Shown one piece after another: positions 1-6,652 of a stretch of 14,789 nucleotides of DNA (its first letter is position 1; every line of letters begins with the position of its first letter). Under the pieces are notes generated by a model. It did not search any database. It saw only the letters and a list, made by a program, of their open reading frames with translations, and was not told where the DNA came from. This stretch comes from DASQVO01 sp035640715 (GTDB taxonomy: Bacteria > Actinomycetota > Actinomycetes > Streptosporangiales > Streptosporangiaceae), in contig DASQVO010000230.1 in NCBI GenBank assembly GCA_035640715.1, positions 1 through 14,789 of the forward strand, read 5' to 3'. The translations under genes were made by a program, and so were the position numbers.

Positions 1-273
1 CGGGTCGATCTCCGGATGCATCGGATCCTGGCCGCCGACCGCGCGCAGCAGCCACATCTCCTCCTGGTTGGCGATGTGCGCCAGGTCCCAGACCAGCGGC
101 GACATCAGCGGCGAATGCTGGCGGATCAGGTCCGCATCATCGACGCAGTCGGTCAGCCCGGCCGTGCGGTTCCTGGCCACCGTCAGCACGTCCGCGATCA
201 GGTCCCGCAGGTTCTCTGTGGTCGTTGATGCGGTCGCGATCTGGCTGGGTGGTGTGTCCTGTGGCGATGTCAA
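1..273 (-). CDS. egtB: Ergothioneine biosynthesis protein EgtB, N-terminal 91 residues (cut by window edge)
   Basis: EgtB is the non-haem iron sulfoxide synthase that joins gamma-glutamylcysteine to hercynine in ergothioneine synthesis. Only the N-terminal part of the DinB-like domain is present. It contains the stretch QHSPLMSPLVWDLAHIANQE (residues 52-71); its histidine (about residue 66) matches the first iron ligand of the family, and WLLRAVGG follows. I chose the TTG at 273-271. It sits 6 nt after GAGGGG and overlaps the egtA stop as TTGA, a typical coupled junction, and no better start is visible. The rest of the protein, including the other two iron histidines and the FGE-like domain, lies beyond the left edge. 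Selenoneine synthase SenA is a homologue, but this N-terminus reads as ordinary actinobacterial EgtB. Confidence 0.9.
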   Translation of the reverse strand, partial: MTSPQDTPPSQIATASTTTENLRDLIADVLTVARNRTAGLTDCVDDADLIRQHSPLMSPLVWDLAHIANQEEMWLLRAVGGQDPMHPEIDP

Positions 274-1670
274 TGGATCCCCTCGAGTTGGTCGTCTGCT
301 GGACATCGGCGTCTGAGCACGTAACGTTCGGTGAATTCGGCCACCCGCTGGCGGATCTCCGCTGGCACGTCCACGCGGCTGAGGGCGGCGTTGGCCGCTT
401 CGAAGCACTTCTTGGCGGCACGGGCCAGCACCGGATCAGCCAGCCCGTTGCGGGCCGCGCGCAACCATGGGTTCCCGTCCGGCGCGCGGTTGCTGGCTTT
501 ACTGCCGTTTCCGCCCGCCCGGCTGGCGGCGCCGTGGTGGCCGTTACCCAGGGAACCGCCCGTGCCGTCGCGAGGAACCGCCCCCGGTGCTGCTCTGTGC
601 CCCGTGCCGTCTGCTCCTGCCCAGAGAGGGCCGGCCGCAGCCGTGGCCGCGTCGGCCGCCTGCGGGTCCTCGAACAGCGCCCAGGCGACTGCGGCCGGCA
701 CGATCCAGCCGTCGTCCGGCTGCGCATCGATCATCCGCAATTCGAGGTGCCCTCGCGGGCGCACCGGCGGGAACAGCGTCGAGAGGTGGTAGGTGAGATC
801 CTCTTTGGTAGGCGGGCGCTCGCTGCCGCCGCCGCGCAGCCAGCCACGGAAGGTCAGCCCGGGCGGGGCCGTCCAGGACGGCGAGCCCGCCCTGCGTACC
901 AGCATCAATTCGGCGTCGAGGGAGTAGTTCGCCCACGCGCAGCGGGGATCCGCGTCGGCCGGCGGCGGGAGAGTACGGCCCGGATCGAGCCGGCTCCAGA
1001 CCTCCTGGCGCGTCGACCGCCAGCCGGACGGCTGTCCCTGGCGCAGTGGCGAGTTGGCGAACGCTGCGACCAGGACGGGGCCGATATCGTGTGCCAGCCG
1101 CCAGCGCCGGCGATACCCCCTGGCCCCGGCCTCATCCAGGCCGGCGTCCACGCATACCTGCACGGACGCGGTGCTGCACATCATCTGGCGGCCCCATGGG
1201 CCGTCGCGGTCGAAGAATTCCTCCATGGCCGCATACCGCGGCAGATCGAGCACGCGGCGCGGCGGCCGGAGGGGATCGAAACCATAACCCTGGAGGGCCA
1301 GCCCGGCCCGGCGTATCGCGTCACGCAGGGCTGTCATGTCACGCTGCACGGCCGTCACGCACCCGCCGAGGCTGTCGGCGGGCGCGGAGCTTAGTTCGAG
1401 CTGGCCGCCGGGCTCAACGGTGATCAGGCTCCCGGACGGCAGCACGGCAGGTTGGGGGAGAACGGCCGGCGCGGTGAGATCGGCAACAGCCGCGAAGATG
1501 CGATCCGCCGGTATCGGCAGCGCCGGATCGCGGACGTCGCGGACCAGCCACTCAAGTTCGACGCCGATGCAGCGCGGCGGTCCGGTCTTGAAGCAGATGC
1601 CGTGGACGTGGGCCTCAGCGTCGTCCTCGGTCAGCCCGCCGTCCAGCGGTCCGTCACCAGGCCGGGTCAC
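270..1670 (-). CDS. egtA: Ergothioneine biosynthesis glutamate-cysteine ligase EgtA
   Basis: EgtA joins glutamate and cysteine with ATP to give gamma-glutamylcysteine, the sulfur donor for EgtB. Family motifs, numbered from the start chosen here, are CIGVELEW (about 34-41), EPGGQLELS (86-94), MMCSTASVQVCVD (163-175) and a late HLELRMID. The protein is about 466 aa. A Gly/Ala/Asn-rich insert at about residues 352-399 interrupts the conserved C-terminal region between PLWA and NPWLRAARNGLADP. The frame is open to a GTG at 1760 (496 aa). I prefer the GTG at 1670 because the extra 30 residues have poor third-position GC, do not resemble the family, and cover a palindrome at 1705-1716. A GGGG lies 5 nt before this GTG. 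The stop overlaps the egtB start by 4 nt. Identity is sure; the start is not. Confidence 0.9.
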   Translation of the reverse strand: MTRPGDGPLDGGLTEDDAEAHVHGICFKTGPPRCIGVELEWLVRDVRDPALPIPADRIFAAVADLTAPAVLPQPAVLPSGSLITVEPGGQLELSSAPADSLGGCVTAVQRDMTALRDAIRRAGLALQGYGFDPLRPPRRVLDLPRYAAMEEFFDRDGPWGRQMMCSTASVQVCVDAGLDEAGARGYRRRWRLAHDIGPVLVAAFANSPLRQGQPSGWRSTRQEVWSRLDPGRTLPPPADADPRCAWANYSLDAELMLVRRAGSPSWTAPPGLTFRGWLRGGGSERPPTKEDLTYHLSTLFPPVRPRGHLELRMIDAQPDDGWIVPAAVAWALFEDPQAADAATAAAGPLWAGADGTGHRAAPGAVPRDGTGGSLGNGHHGAASRAGGNGSKASNRAPDGNPWLRAARNGLADPVLARAAKKCFEAANAALSRVDVPAEIRQRVAEFTERYVLRRRCPADDQLEGIH

Positions 1671-1704
1671 AGCCACCCCATCCGTCGTGATGAGCAGAGA
1701 TCCG

Positions 1705-1716
1705 TACCGAACGGTA
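1705..1716. promoter_or_regulatory. Palindrome upstream of egtA, candidate repressor operator
   Basis: TACCGAACGGTA is a perfect palindrome: 5-bp arms around AA. It lies 35 bp upstream of the preferred egtA start at 1670. A TATTGT hexamer on the minus strand (1737-1732) could be a -10 element just upstream, though no convincing -35 is seen. The size and symmetry fit a TetR-type operator; that is inference. Confidence 0.4.
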
Positions 1717-1835
1717 ACAGAGAGGTCCGACACAATAGGACCCGTCCCCGGCACCTGCACTAGCGAGCCGGGCGGTGTCGCAGGAGTTGCTGATCAGGCG
1801 CGGGGGCTCCGTTCTGGTGACCGCGTTCAGACCAA

Positions 1836-1867
1836 ATGTAACAACATATTCAGCCGATGTAACAACA
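1836..1867. repeat. Tandem 11-bp direct repeat in the selD-egtA gap
   Basis: ATGTAACAACA occurs at 1836-1846 and again at 1857-1867, exactly 21 bp apart (two helical turns), in an A/T-richer stretch between selD and egtA. On the minus strand each copy reads TGTTGTTACAT. The helical phasing suggests two bound protomers on one DNA face. The gap (1671-1982) holds no convincing gene. Confidence 0.5.
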
Positions 1868-1982
1868 AGGGCACAGAGCTCTAGATTCCCATTATCCGGT
1901 CAATTCAGCCCCGATGGGCACAATTTGTCACTGCAGGCACTCACGGCGGCGGGCGCAGAGACGGCACCTCACGCCACATGCG

Positions 1983-3092
1983 TCACAGTGTGGCGCGGAC
2001 GGCGATGCGGCCGGGGGAACCGGGGCGTACCGTGCCGATGGCCGCCGCCTCCACCCCGCGCCTGCTCAGGTCCGAGCAGAGCGCCTCCTCCCGTCCCGGC
2101 GGCGCGGCGATCAGCAGGCCGCCTGACGTCTGGGCATCGTGCAGCAGCACCGAGGTGATCCCGTCCACGCCGGGCTCGATGTCCACCAGGCCGGTGAGGT
2201 AGGACATGTTGGCGCGGGTGCCGCCCGAGATGAAGCCCGCCCCGGCCAGCTCCGCCGCGCCAGGCAGCAGCGGCACGCGGTCCGCCCAGATTTCGGCGCT
2301 GACCCCGCTCGCGCGCAGCATCCGGTGCAGGTGGCCGAGCAGGCTGAAGCCGGTGACGTCCGTGGCCGCCAGCACCCCCGCGCGCAGCGCCGCCTCGCTG
2401 GCGGGCGCATTCAGCGTCGTCATGGCCCCGACGGCAGCGGCCAGCACGTCGGCTGCCGCTTCACCCTGCTTGTGCGCCGTGGCGACGACGCCGGTGCCGA
2501 TGGGCTTGGTCAGTACGAGCGAGTCGCCGGCGCGTGCGCGGTCCACGGTCATCAGCTTCCCCGGATCCGCGAGGCCGACGACGGCCAGGCCATACTTGGG
2601 CTCGGGATCGTCAATGGTGTGCCCGCCCACCACCAGGCAGCCCGCGGACGCGGCGGCCTCCGCGCCGCCCCGCAGGACGTCGGCGAGTATCTTGATGGGC
2701 AGGCGCTCGCCCGGCCAGGCCGTCAGGTTGAGCGCGATGACCGGCCGGCCGCCCATCGCGTACACATCCGAGAGCGCGTTCGTGGCGGCCACCCGCCCCC
2801 AGTCGCGTGGGTCGTCAACGATCGGCGTGAAGAAATCGGTAGTCAGGACGAGCGCCCGGTCCTCATCGAGGCGCAGCACCGCCGCGTCGTCCCCTTCGGC
2901 CGCGCCAACCAGCAGGTCGCCGGCCGCAGGGGCCAGGATGTGAGCGGGCCCGTCCGCCCGGCCGGCCTGGCCGGCGGGGGTGCCGAGCGTGGTCATCAGC
3001 TTATCCAGGGCGGCCAGCGGCAGCTTACAAGCGCAGCCGGCGCCGTGTGACAGGGACGTGAGGCGGATACCGTCGGCGCTCTGCTCGCTCAA
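1983..3092 (-). CDS. selD: Selenide, water dikinase (selenophosphate synthetase) SelD
   Basis: SelD makes selenophosphate from selenide and ATP, releasing AMP and phosphate; it is the selenium donor for selenocysteine, selenouridine and selenometabolites. The 369-aa product opens like E. coli SelD, with SHGAGCACKLP carrying the active-site Cys20, Cys22 and Lys23. Both Cys codons are ordinary, so this is not a selenocysteine-containing SelD. TTDFF (84-88), NALSDVYAMGG (105-115) and VVGGHTIDDPEPKYGLAVVG mark the ATP/Mg-binding AIRS core, and DVTGFSLLGHL the C-terminal domain. The start is TTG at 3092, with GGGAG about 9 nt upstream. No selA, selB or tRNA-Sec is in the window. Downstream on the same strand lie egtA and egtB, which suggests a possible role in selenium-ergothioneine metabolism. 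Confidence 0.95.
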   Translation of the reverse strand: MSEQSADGIRLTSLSHGAGCACKLPLAALDKLMTTLGTPAGQAGRADGPAHILAPAAGDLLVGAAEGDDAAVLRLDEDRALVLTTDFFTPIVDDPRDWGRVAATNALSDVYAMGGRPVIALNLTAWPGERLPIKILADVLRGGAEAAASAGCLVVGGHTIDDPEPKYGLAVVGLADPGKLMTVDRARAGDSLVLTKPIGTGVVATAHKQGEAAADVLAAAVGAMTTLNAPASEAALRAGVLAATDVTGFSLLGHLHRMLRASGVSAEIWADRVPLLPGAAELAGAGFISGGTRANMSYLTGLVDIEPGVDGITSVLLHDAQTSGGLLIAAPPGREEALCSDLSRRGVEAAAIGTVRPGSPGRIAVRATL

Positions 3093-3268
3093 CCGTGGCT
3101 CCCGGGATGGTTCGGTTCTGGCGCCGGCGGTCCGCGGCGGGCCCCGGCGCCCGGCTTCTGACGGCTGCCAGCCTATAAGCGGCCTGCCCGCGCCTGCCCC
3201 GGTCCGCCCGGGAGCGCGTCCGGACGCGGGGAGCCCCCTGCGGCCTGATCACCGGAACACTCGCCGGC

Positions 3269-3292
3269 CTGCTGCATTATTGACGGCAGCAG
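3269..3292. repeat. 7-bp inverted repeat in the selD-steA gap
   Basis: CTGCTGC (3269-3275) and GCAGCAG (3286-3292) flank a 10-nt A/T-rich loop, and CATCTCTTTTCC follows on the plus strand. It resembles a weak terminator or leader hairpin, but no plus-strand gene precedes it within the window. The whole 325-bp gap between divergent selD and steA holds this repeat and the one at 3357-3387; no gene is visible in it. Confidence 0.3.
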
Positions 3293-3356
3293 CATCTCTT
3301 TTCCGGCGCCCGGGACCGGGCACCATCGACGGCCTACGATCTGTGCGAGATCTGTA

Positions 3357-3387
3357 ACATGCCGTAATCGCCAACCTGACGGCATGT
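3357..3387. promoter_or_regulatory. 9-bp inverted repeat upstream of steA, candidate operator
   Basis: ACATGCCGT (3357-3365) and ACGGCATGT (3379-3387) are perfect inverted copies with a 13-nt spacer, ending 30 nt before the steA ATG. A TAACAT hexamer (3355-3360) overlaps the left arm and could be a -10 element. This is either an operator or a 5'-leader hairpin for the steA operon. Confidence 0.45.
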
Positions 3388-3417
3388 GGTTAGGGGCTCT
3401 GGCAGGATGGAACGACG

Positions 3418-4614
3418 ATGAAGGTGCCGTCTGTAAGGTTCCCCGTTGTCCGCCGCGGCAAGCTGGACGAGCTGCCCGGGGTGGTCGCTACCGCGCGCCT
3501 CGACCGCAGGACGAAGAACCTCACCAAACGGCTCTGCCCGGGTGACATCGCCATCATCGACCACGTCGACCTGGATCGCGTTGCCGCCGACGCGCTGATC
3601 AGCCGGAAGGTGGCCGCCGTGGTGAACGCCGCGGTGAGCATGAGCGGGCGTTATCCCAACCTGGGCCCGCAGCTGCTGATGGATGCCGGGATCCCGCTGA
3701 TCGACGACGTCGGGCAGGATGTGTTCAGCCGGGTGCACGAGGGAGCGACCGTCCGGCTGGACGGCGACACCCTCTACCTGGGTGACCAGGTCGTCGCCAA
3801 GGGAACGCCGCAGACGGGCGAATCGGTTACCGCAGTGATGGCCGAGGCCAAGGCCGGGATCGTTACGCAGATCGAGGCATTCGCCGCCAACACGGTGGAG
3901 TTCCTCAAGCGCGAGCACGAGCTCCTCGTCGACGGGGTGGCGGCTCCCGAGCTCCGCACGGTCATGGAGGGCCGTCACGTGCTCGTGGTGGTCCGCGGCT
4001 ACCACTACCGCGAGGACCTGGCGGCGCTGCGGCCCTACATCCGCGAATACCGGCCCGTCATGCTGGGCGTCGACGGCGGCGCGGACGCGCTCATCGAGGC
4101 GGGGTACGTGCCCGACGCCATCGTCGGCGACATGGATTCCGTCTCCGACGAGACACTCCATTGCGGCGCCGAGCTCATCGTGCACGCCTACGCCGACGGG
4201 CGGGCGCCGGGGCTGAGCCGCGTCAACGACCTCGGCCTGACCGCGGCCATCTGCCCCGCCGCAGGTACCAGCGAAGATGTGGCCCTGCTCCTCGCCGACA
4301 GCAAGGGCGCGAGCCTGATCGTGACGGTCGGCACGCACTCGACGCTGGAGGAGTTCCTCGACAAAGGCCGTTCCGGGATGGCGAGCAGCTTCCTGACCCA
4401 GCTCCGGGTCGGCACCAAGATCGTGAACGCCAAGGGCGTCAGCCGGCTGTACCGCAGCAGGATCTCCAGCTGGGCCCTGGTCCTGCTCGCCGTGGCCGCC
4501 GCCGTGACCGTGCTCGTCTCGGTGGCCGCCTCGCCCGCGGAGCCGATCCTGTCGAGATACTTCGACGCGACCTGGCATTCGTTCGCCTCCTCTTTGACCG
4601 GACTATTCACGTGA
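3418..4614 (+). CDS. steA: Septation protein SteA (thiamin pyrophosphokinase-like fold, membrane-anchored)
   Basis: SteA works with SteB at the division septum; in Corynebacterium glutamicum the pair is needed for daughter-cell separation in the RipC-FtsEX pathway. The 398-aa product has an N-terminal domain with GRYPNLGP (78-84). A pyrophosphokinase-like domain follows, with VDGGADALIEAGYVPDAIVG and GDMDS (about 218-241). One transmembrane helix near the C-terminus (about 352-372) has a short tail after it, so the bulk should be cytoplasmic. The start is ATG at 3418, behind a weak purine-rich site (GGATGG). This is the first gene of a plus-strand operon; its stop overlaps the GTG of steB as GTGA. 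The TPK-like pocket does not imply thiamine metabolism in this family. Confidence 0.88.
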   Translation: MKVPSVRFPVVRRGKLDELPGVVATARLDRRTKNLTKRLCPGDIAIIDHVDLDRVAADALISRKVAAVVNAAVSMSGRYPNLGPQLLMDAGIPLIDDVGQDVFSRVHEGATVRLDGDTLYLGDQVVAKGTPQTGESVTAVMAEAKAGIVTQIEAFAANTVEFLKREHELLVDGVAAPELRTVMEGRHVLVVVRGYHYREDLAALRPYIREYRPVMLGVDGGADALIEAGYVPDAIVGDMDSVSDETLHCGAELIVHAYADGRAPGLSRVNDLGLTAAICPAAGTSEDVALLLADSKGASLIVTVGTHSTLEEFLDKGRSGMASSFLTQLRVGTKIVNAKGVSRLYRSRISSWALVLLAVAAAVTVLVSVAASPAEPILSRYFDATWHSFASSLTGLFT

Positions 4615-5627
4615 TTGATTTCCGTTATCACCTCGTCTCCATCGTCGCGGTCTTCCTCGCCCTCGCCATCGGCATCGTGCTCGGCTCGACCGAGCTCCGG
4701 GGAGCAGCTTTGAGCGCGCTGGACCGGACGTCGAGCGCGCTGAGCGCCAAGCTCAACGCCGCCAACAGCGAGAACAACGCCCTCCAGCTGGAAGTCAGCG
4801 GGGATCAGTCGTTCGCGCAGGCCGCCGAGCCGGTCCTGCTCGCGCACCTGCTCGACGGAAAGCGTGCCGTCATCATCACCGCGCCCGGCGCACCGGGCGG
4901 CGAGGTCAGCGGCCTCACGACCGCGCTGGGCCACGCCGGCGCGACCGTCAGCGGGCAGGTGTCGCTGACCACGAAATTCGCCGACACCAGCGCGAGCACC
5001 CTGAACGTCCTCGACCAGCTCACCCAGCAGGTTGTGCCGTCGGGGGTGAGTCTCGTCAACGGAAGCCCGCAGCAGCAGGCGGCCCAGGTGCTGGCCAGCG
5101 CCCTCCTGTCGTCCAAGTCGCAGCCCGCCGGCCAGACGACCAGCAGCCAGACGAGCGCCGGCCAGGCCGGGAGTTCCCCGCAGACCATCCTGTCGAGCTA
5201 CTCGGCCGGCGGGTTCCTTACGGTCAGCGGGCAGCCGGCCTCCGGCGCGACGCTCGCCGTGATCGTCCCGGCCAGCGGAAACACCGATCCGGCTAACCAG
5301 GCGATCGTCGCGCTGGCGCGGGAGTTTGGCACGGCGAGCCAGGCAACGGTCGTGGCCGGCGCGTCACCCCCCGCCGGAGGCGGCAGTGCGATCACGGCGG
5401 TGCGCGCCAGCGGCGCGGCGAACAACGCGTCCACCGTCGACAATGCGGACACCGTCAGCGGCCAGATCGTTGCCGTCCAGGCGCTGGAACAGCAGCTGAG
5501 CGGGCATAAACCCGGCAGCTACGGCGTCCAGCCGGACGCCGCATCCGCCGGGCCCAGCCCGGCACCGACTGCGTCGGCGTCTGCCACGGCGACCGCGAAG
5601 GCGGCATCCGGGAAGGGGAAGAAGTGA
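4611..5627 (+). CDS. steB: SteB / MctB-family (copper transporter family) membrane-anchored protein
   Basis: This 338-aa protein starts VIDFRYHLVSIVAVFLALAI, the hallmark N-terminus of the SteB/MctB family. One N-terminal membrane helix (about 7-28) is followed by a heptad-like stretch (about 38-65) that looks coiled coil. The remainder is an outward-facing domain rich in Ser, Ala, Gly and Gln, with a disordered Pro/Ala/Ser/Lys tail. Mycobacterial MctB affects copper retention, and corynebacterial SteB is the partner of SteA. Direct adjacency to steA favours the septation role. The GTG at 4611 overlaps the steA stop by 4 nt. The frame runs open upstream to about 4161, but that part is the shadow of steA. 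There is no metal-binding Cys or His cluster, so a direct transport role is doubtful. Confidence 0.87.
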   Translation: MIDFRYHLVSIVAVFLALAIGIVLGSTELRGAALSALDRTSSALSAKLNAANSENNALQLEVSGDQSFAQAAEPVLLAHLLDGKRAVIITAPGAPGGEVSGLTTALGHAGATVSGQVSLTTKFADTSASTLNVLDQLTQQVVPSGVSLVNGSPQQQAAQVLASALLSSKSQPAGQTTSSQTSAGQAGSSPQTILSSYSAGGFLTVSGQPASGATLAVIVPASGNTDPANQAIVALAREFGTASQATVVAGASPPAGGGSAITAVRASGAANNASTVDNADTVSGQIVAVQALEQQLSGHKPGSYGVQPDAASAGPSPAPTASASATATAKAASGKGKK

Positions 5628-6652
5628 TGACGACCGCCTGGCGCGGCACTGCACCGCCCGTCCTGGCCGGACTCGTCGCGGCGGCCGCCGCGAGGGCCGC
5701 CTACGCCGCGCTCACCCGGTACCCGCCCGGCGGAGCCGTGCGGTGGACGCGGACGAACCACCGGGGCGAGCCGGTCACCCTGCTGGAGGGACCATCGGCG
5801 GCCATCGCCGGGACCGCCGCGGCACTGGCGGCCAGGATCCCGGTGCGGTCCAGGGCCGCCATGACGATCGCCGCCACCGGGGCCGCGGCATTCGGCGGCT
5901 ACGACGACATCGCCGGATCGGGGGACCGGCGCGGGTTCCGGGGGCACCTCGGCGCGCTGGCCCGCGGCGAGGTGACGACCGGCGCGGTGAAGATCGGCGG
6001 CATCGGCGCCACGGGGATCGCCGCGAGCACGCTCGCTGGCGGCCCGCCCACGGACATCGCCATCAACGCGGCGCTGATCGCCGGGACGGCGAACCTCCTC
6101 AACCTGTTCGACCTCAGGCCCGGACGCGCCATCAAGGTGGTGCTGGCCGCTGGCGTCCCGCTTGCCGCCGCGCAGCTCACCGCCCGGCATGCGCCGCGCG
6201 ATCCCGCCAGCCACCAGGCTGCCGCGGTGGCGGCGCCGCTCGGTGCGGCGCTCGCCCTCCTGCCCGAGGACCTGGGGGAGCGCGCCATGCTCGGGGATGC
6301 CGGCGCCAACGCGCTGGGGGCCATGCTCGGCGTGGCTGCAGCCGGCGGCCTGGCGCGCAGCAGCCGGATCGCGATTCTCGCGGGGATCATCGCGCTGACC
6401 ACGGCAAGCGAGGTAGTGAGCTTCACCAAGGTCATTGAACGGACGCCGGTGCTGCGCTGGCTCGACATGCTGGGCCGCCGGCCGGCCCGCGCGTCCGCCC
6501 CGGCTCCGGCGGAATCTGGTGCGGCGGCGGCGTCCGCCGCACTGCTGGCCTCGGCAGCCCCGGCAGCGGCCACGTCCGTCCCGTCCCAGGACACCCCGGC
6601 CGGAGCGGAAACCCGCGAGCCTCCCGCACTGGCCACCCCGTCTTTCACGTGA
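5627..6652 (+). CDS. MraY/WecA-like polyprenyl-phosphate sugar-1-phosphate transferase
   Basis: This is a polytopic membrane enzyme of the family that moves a sugar-1-phosphate from a nucleotide sugar to polyprenyl phosphate. Motifs in family order are NHRGEPV (44-50), the aspartate pair in GYDDIAGSGDRRGFRGH (Asp93-Asp94), NLLNLFDLRPG (156-166) and MLGDAGANALGAMLG (221-235). All are acidic or Asn motifs used in Mg and substrate binding. The Asp-Leu-Arg-Pro-Gly in place of the more usual Asp-Gly-x-x-Gly suggests a divergent sugar specificity. A disordered Ala/Pro-rich tail of about 55 residues ends the 341-aa protein. Start is ATG 5627, sharing one base with the steB stop; GTG 5624 is equally possible (4-nt overlap), and AGGGG lies just upstream. 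The actual nucleotide sugar cannot be told. Confidence 0.85.
   Translation: MTTAWRGTAPPVLAGLVAAAAARAAYAALTRYPPGGAVRWTRTNHRGEPVTLLEGPSAAIAGTAAALAARIPVRSRAAMTIAATGAAAFGGYDDIAGSGDRRGFRGHLGALARGEVTTGAVKIGGIGATGIAASTLAGGPPTDIAINAALIAGTANLLNLFDLRPGRAIKVVLAAGVPLAAAQLTARHAPRDPASHQAAAVAAPLGAALALLPEDLGERAMLGDAGANALGAMLGVAAAGGLARSSRIAILAGIIALTTASEVVSFTKVIERTPVLRWLDMLGRRPARASAPAPAESGAAAASAALLASAAPAAATSVPSQDTPAGAETREPPALATPSFT

Noticed and set aside
225..1394. Long plus-strand open frame opposite egtA
   Set aside because: Antisense shadow of egtA; the minus strand carries clear EgtA motifs and the plus-strand product is Arg/Gly/Pro-rich noise.
1901..1927. Interrupted palindrome CAATT-GCCC-GGGC-AATTTG downstream of selD
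   Set aside because: Two 4-bp stems separated by mismatches and no T-run; too weak for a selD terminator call.
2139..3050. 303-codon plus-strand frame opposite selD
   Set aside because: Shadow of selD, which has all family motifs on the minus strand.
3093..3417. tRNA-Sec gene beside selD
   Set aside because: I looked for a CTTCAAA-type anticodon loop and a T-arm in the gaps on both sides of selD and found none.
3334..4578. 414-codon minus-strand frame opposite steA
   Set aside because: Shadow in the complementary frame of steA; His/Asp/Arg/Gly-rich with no domain sense.
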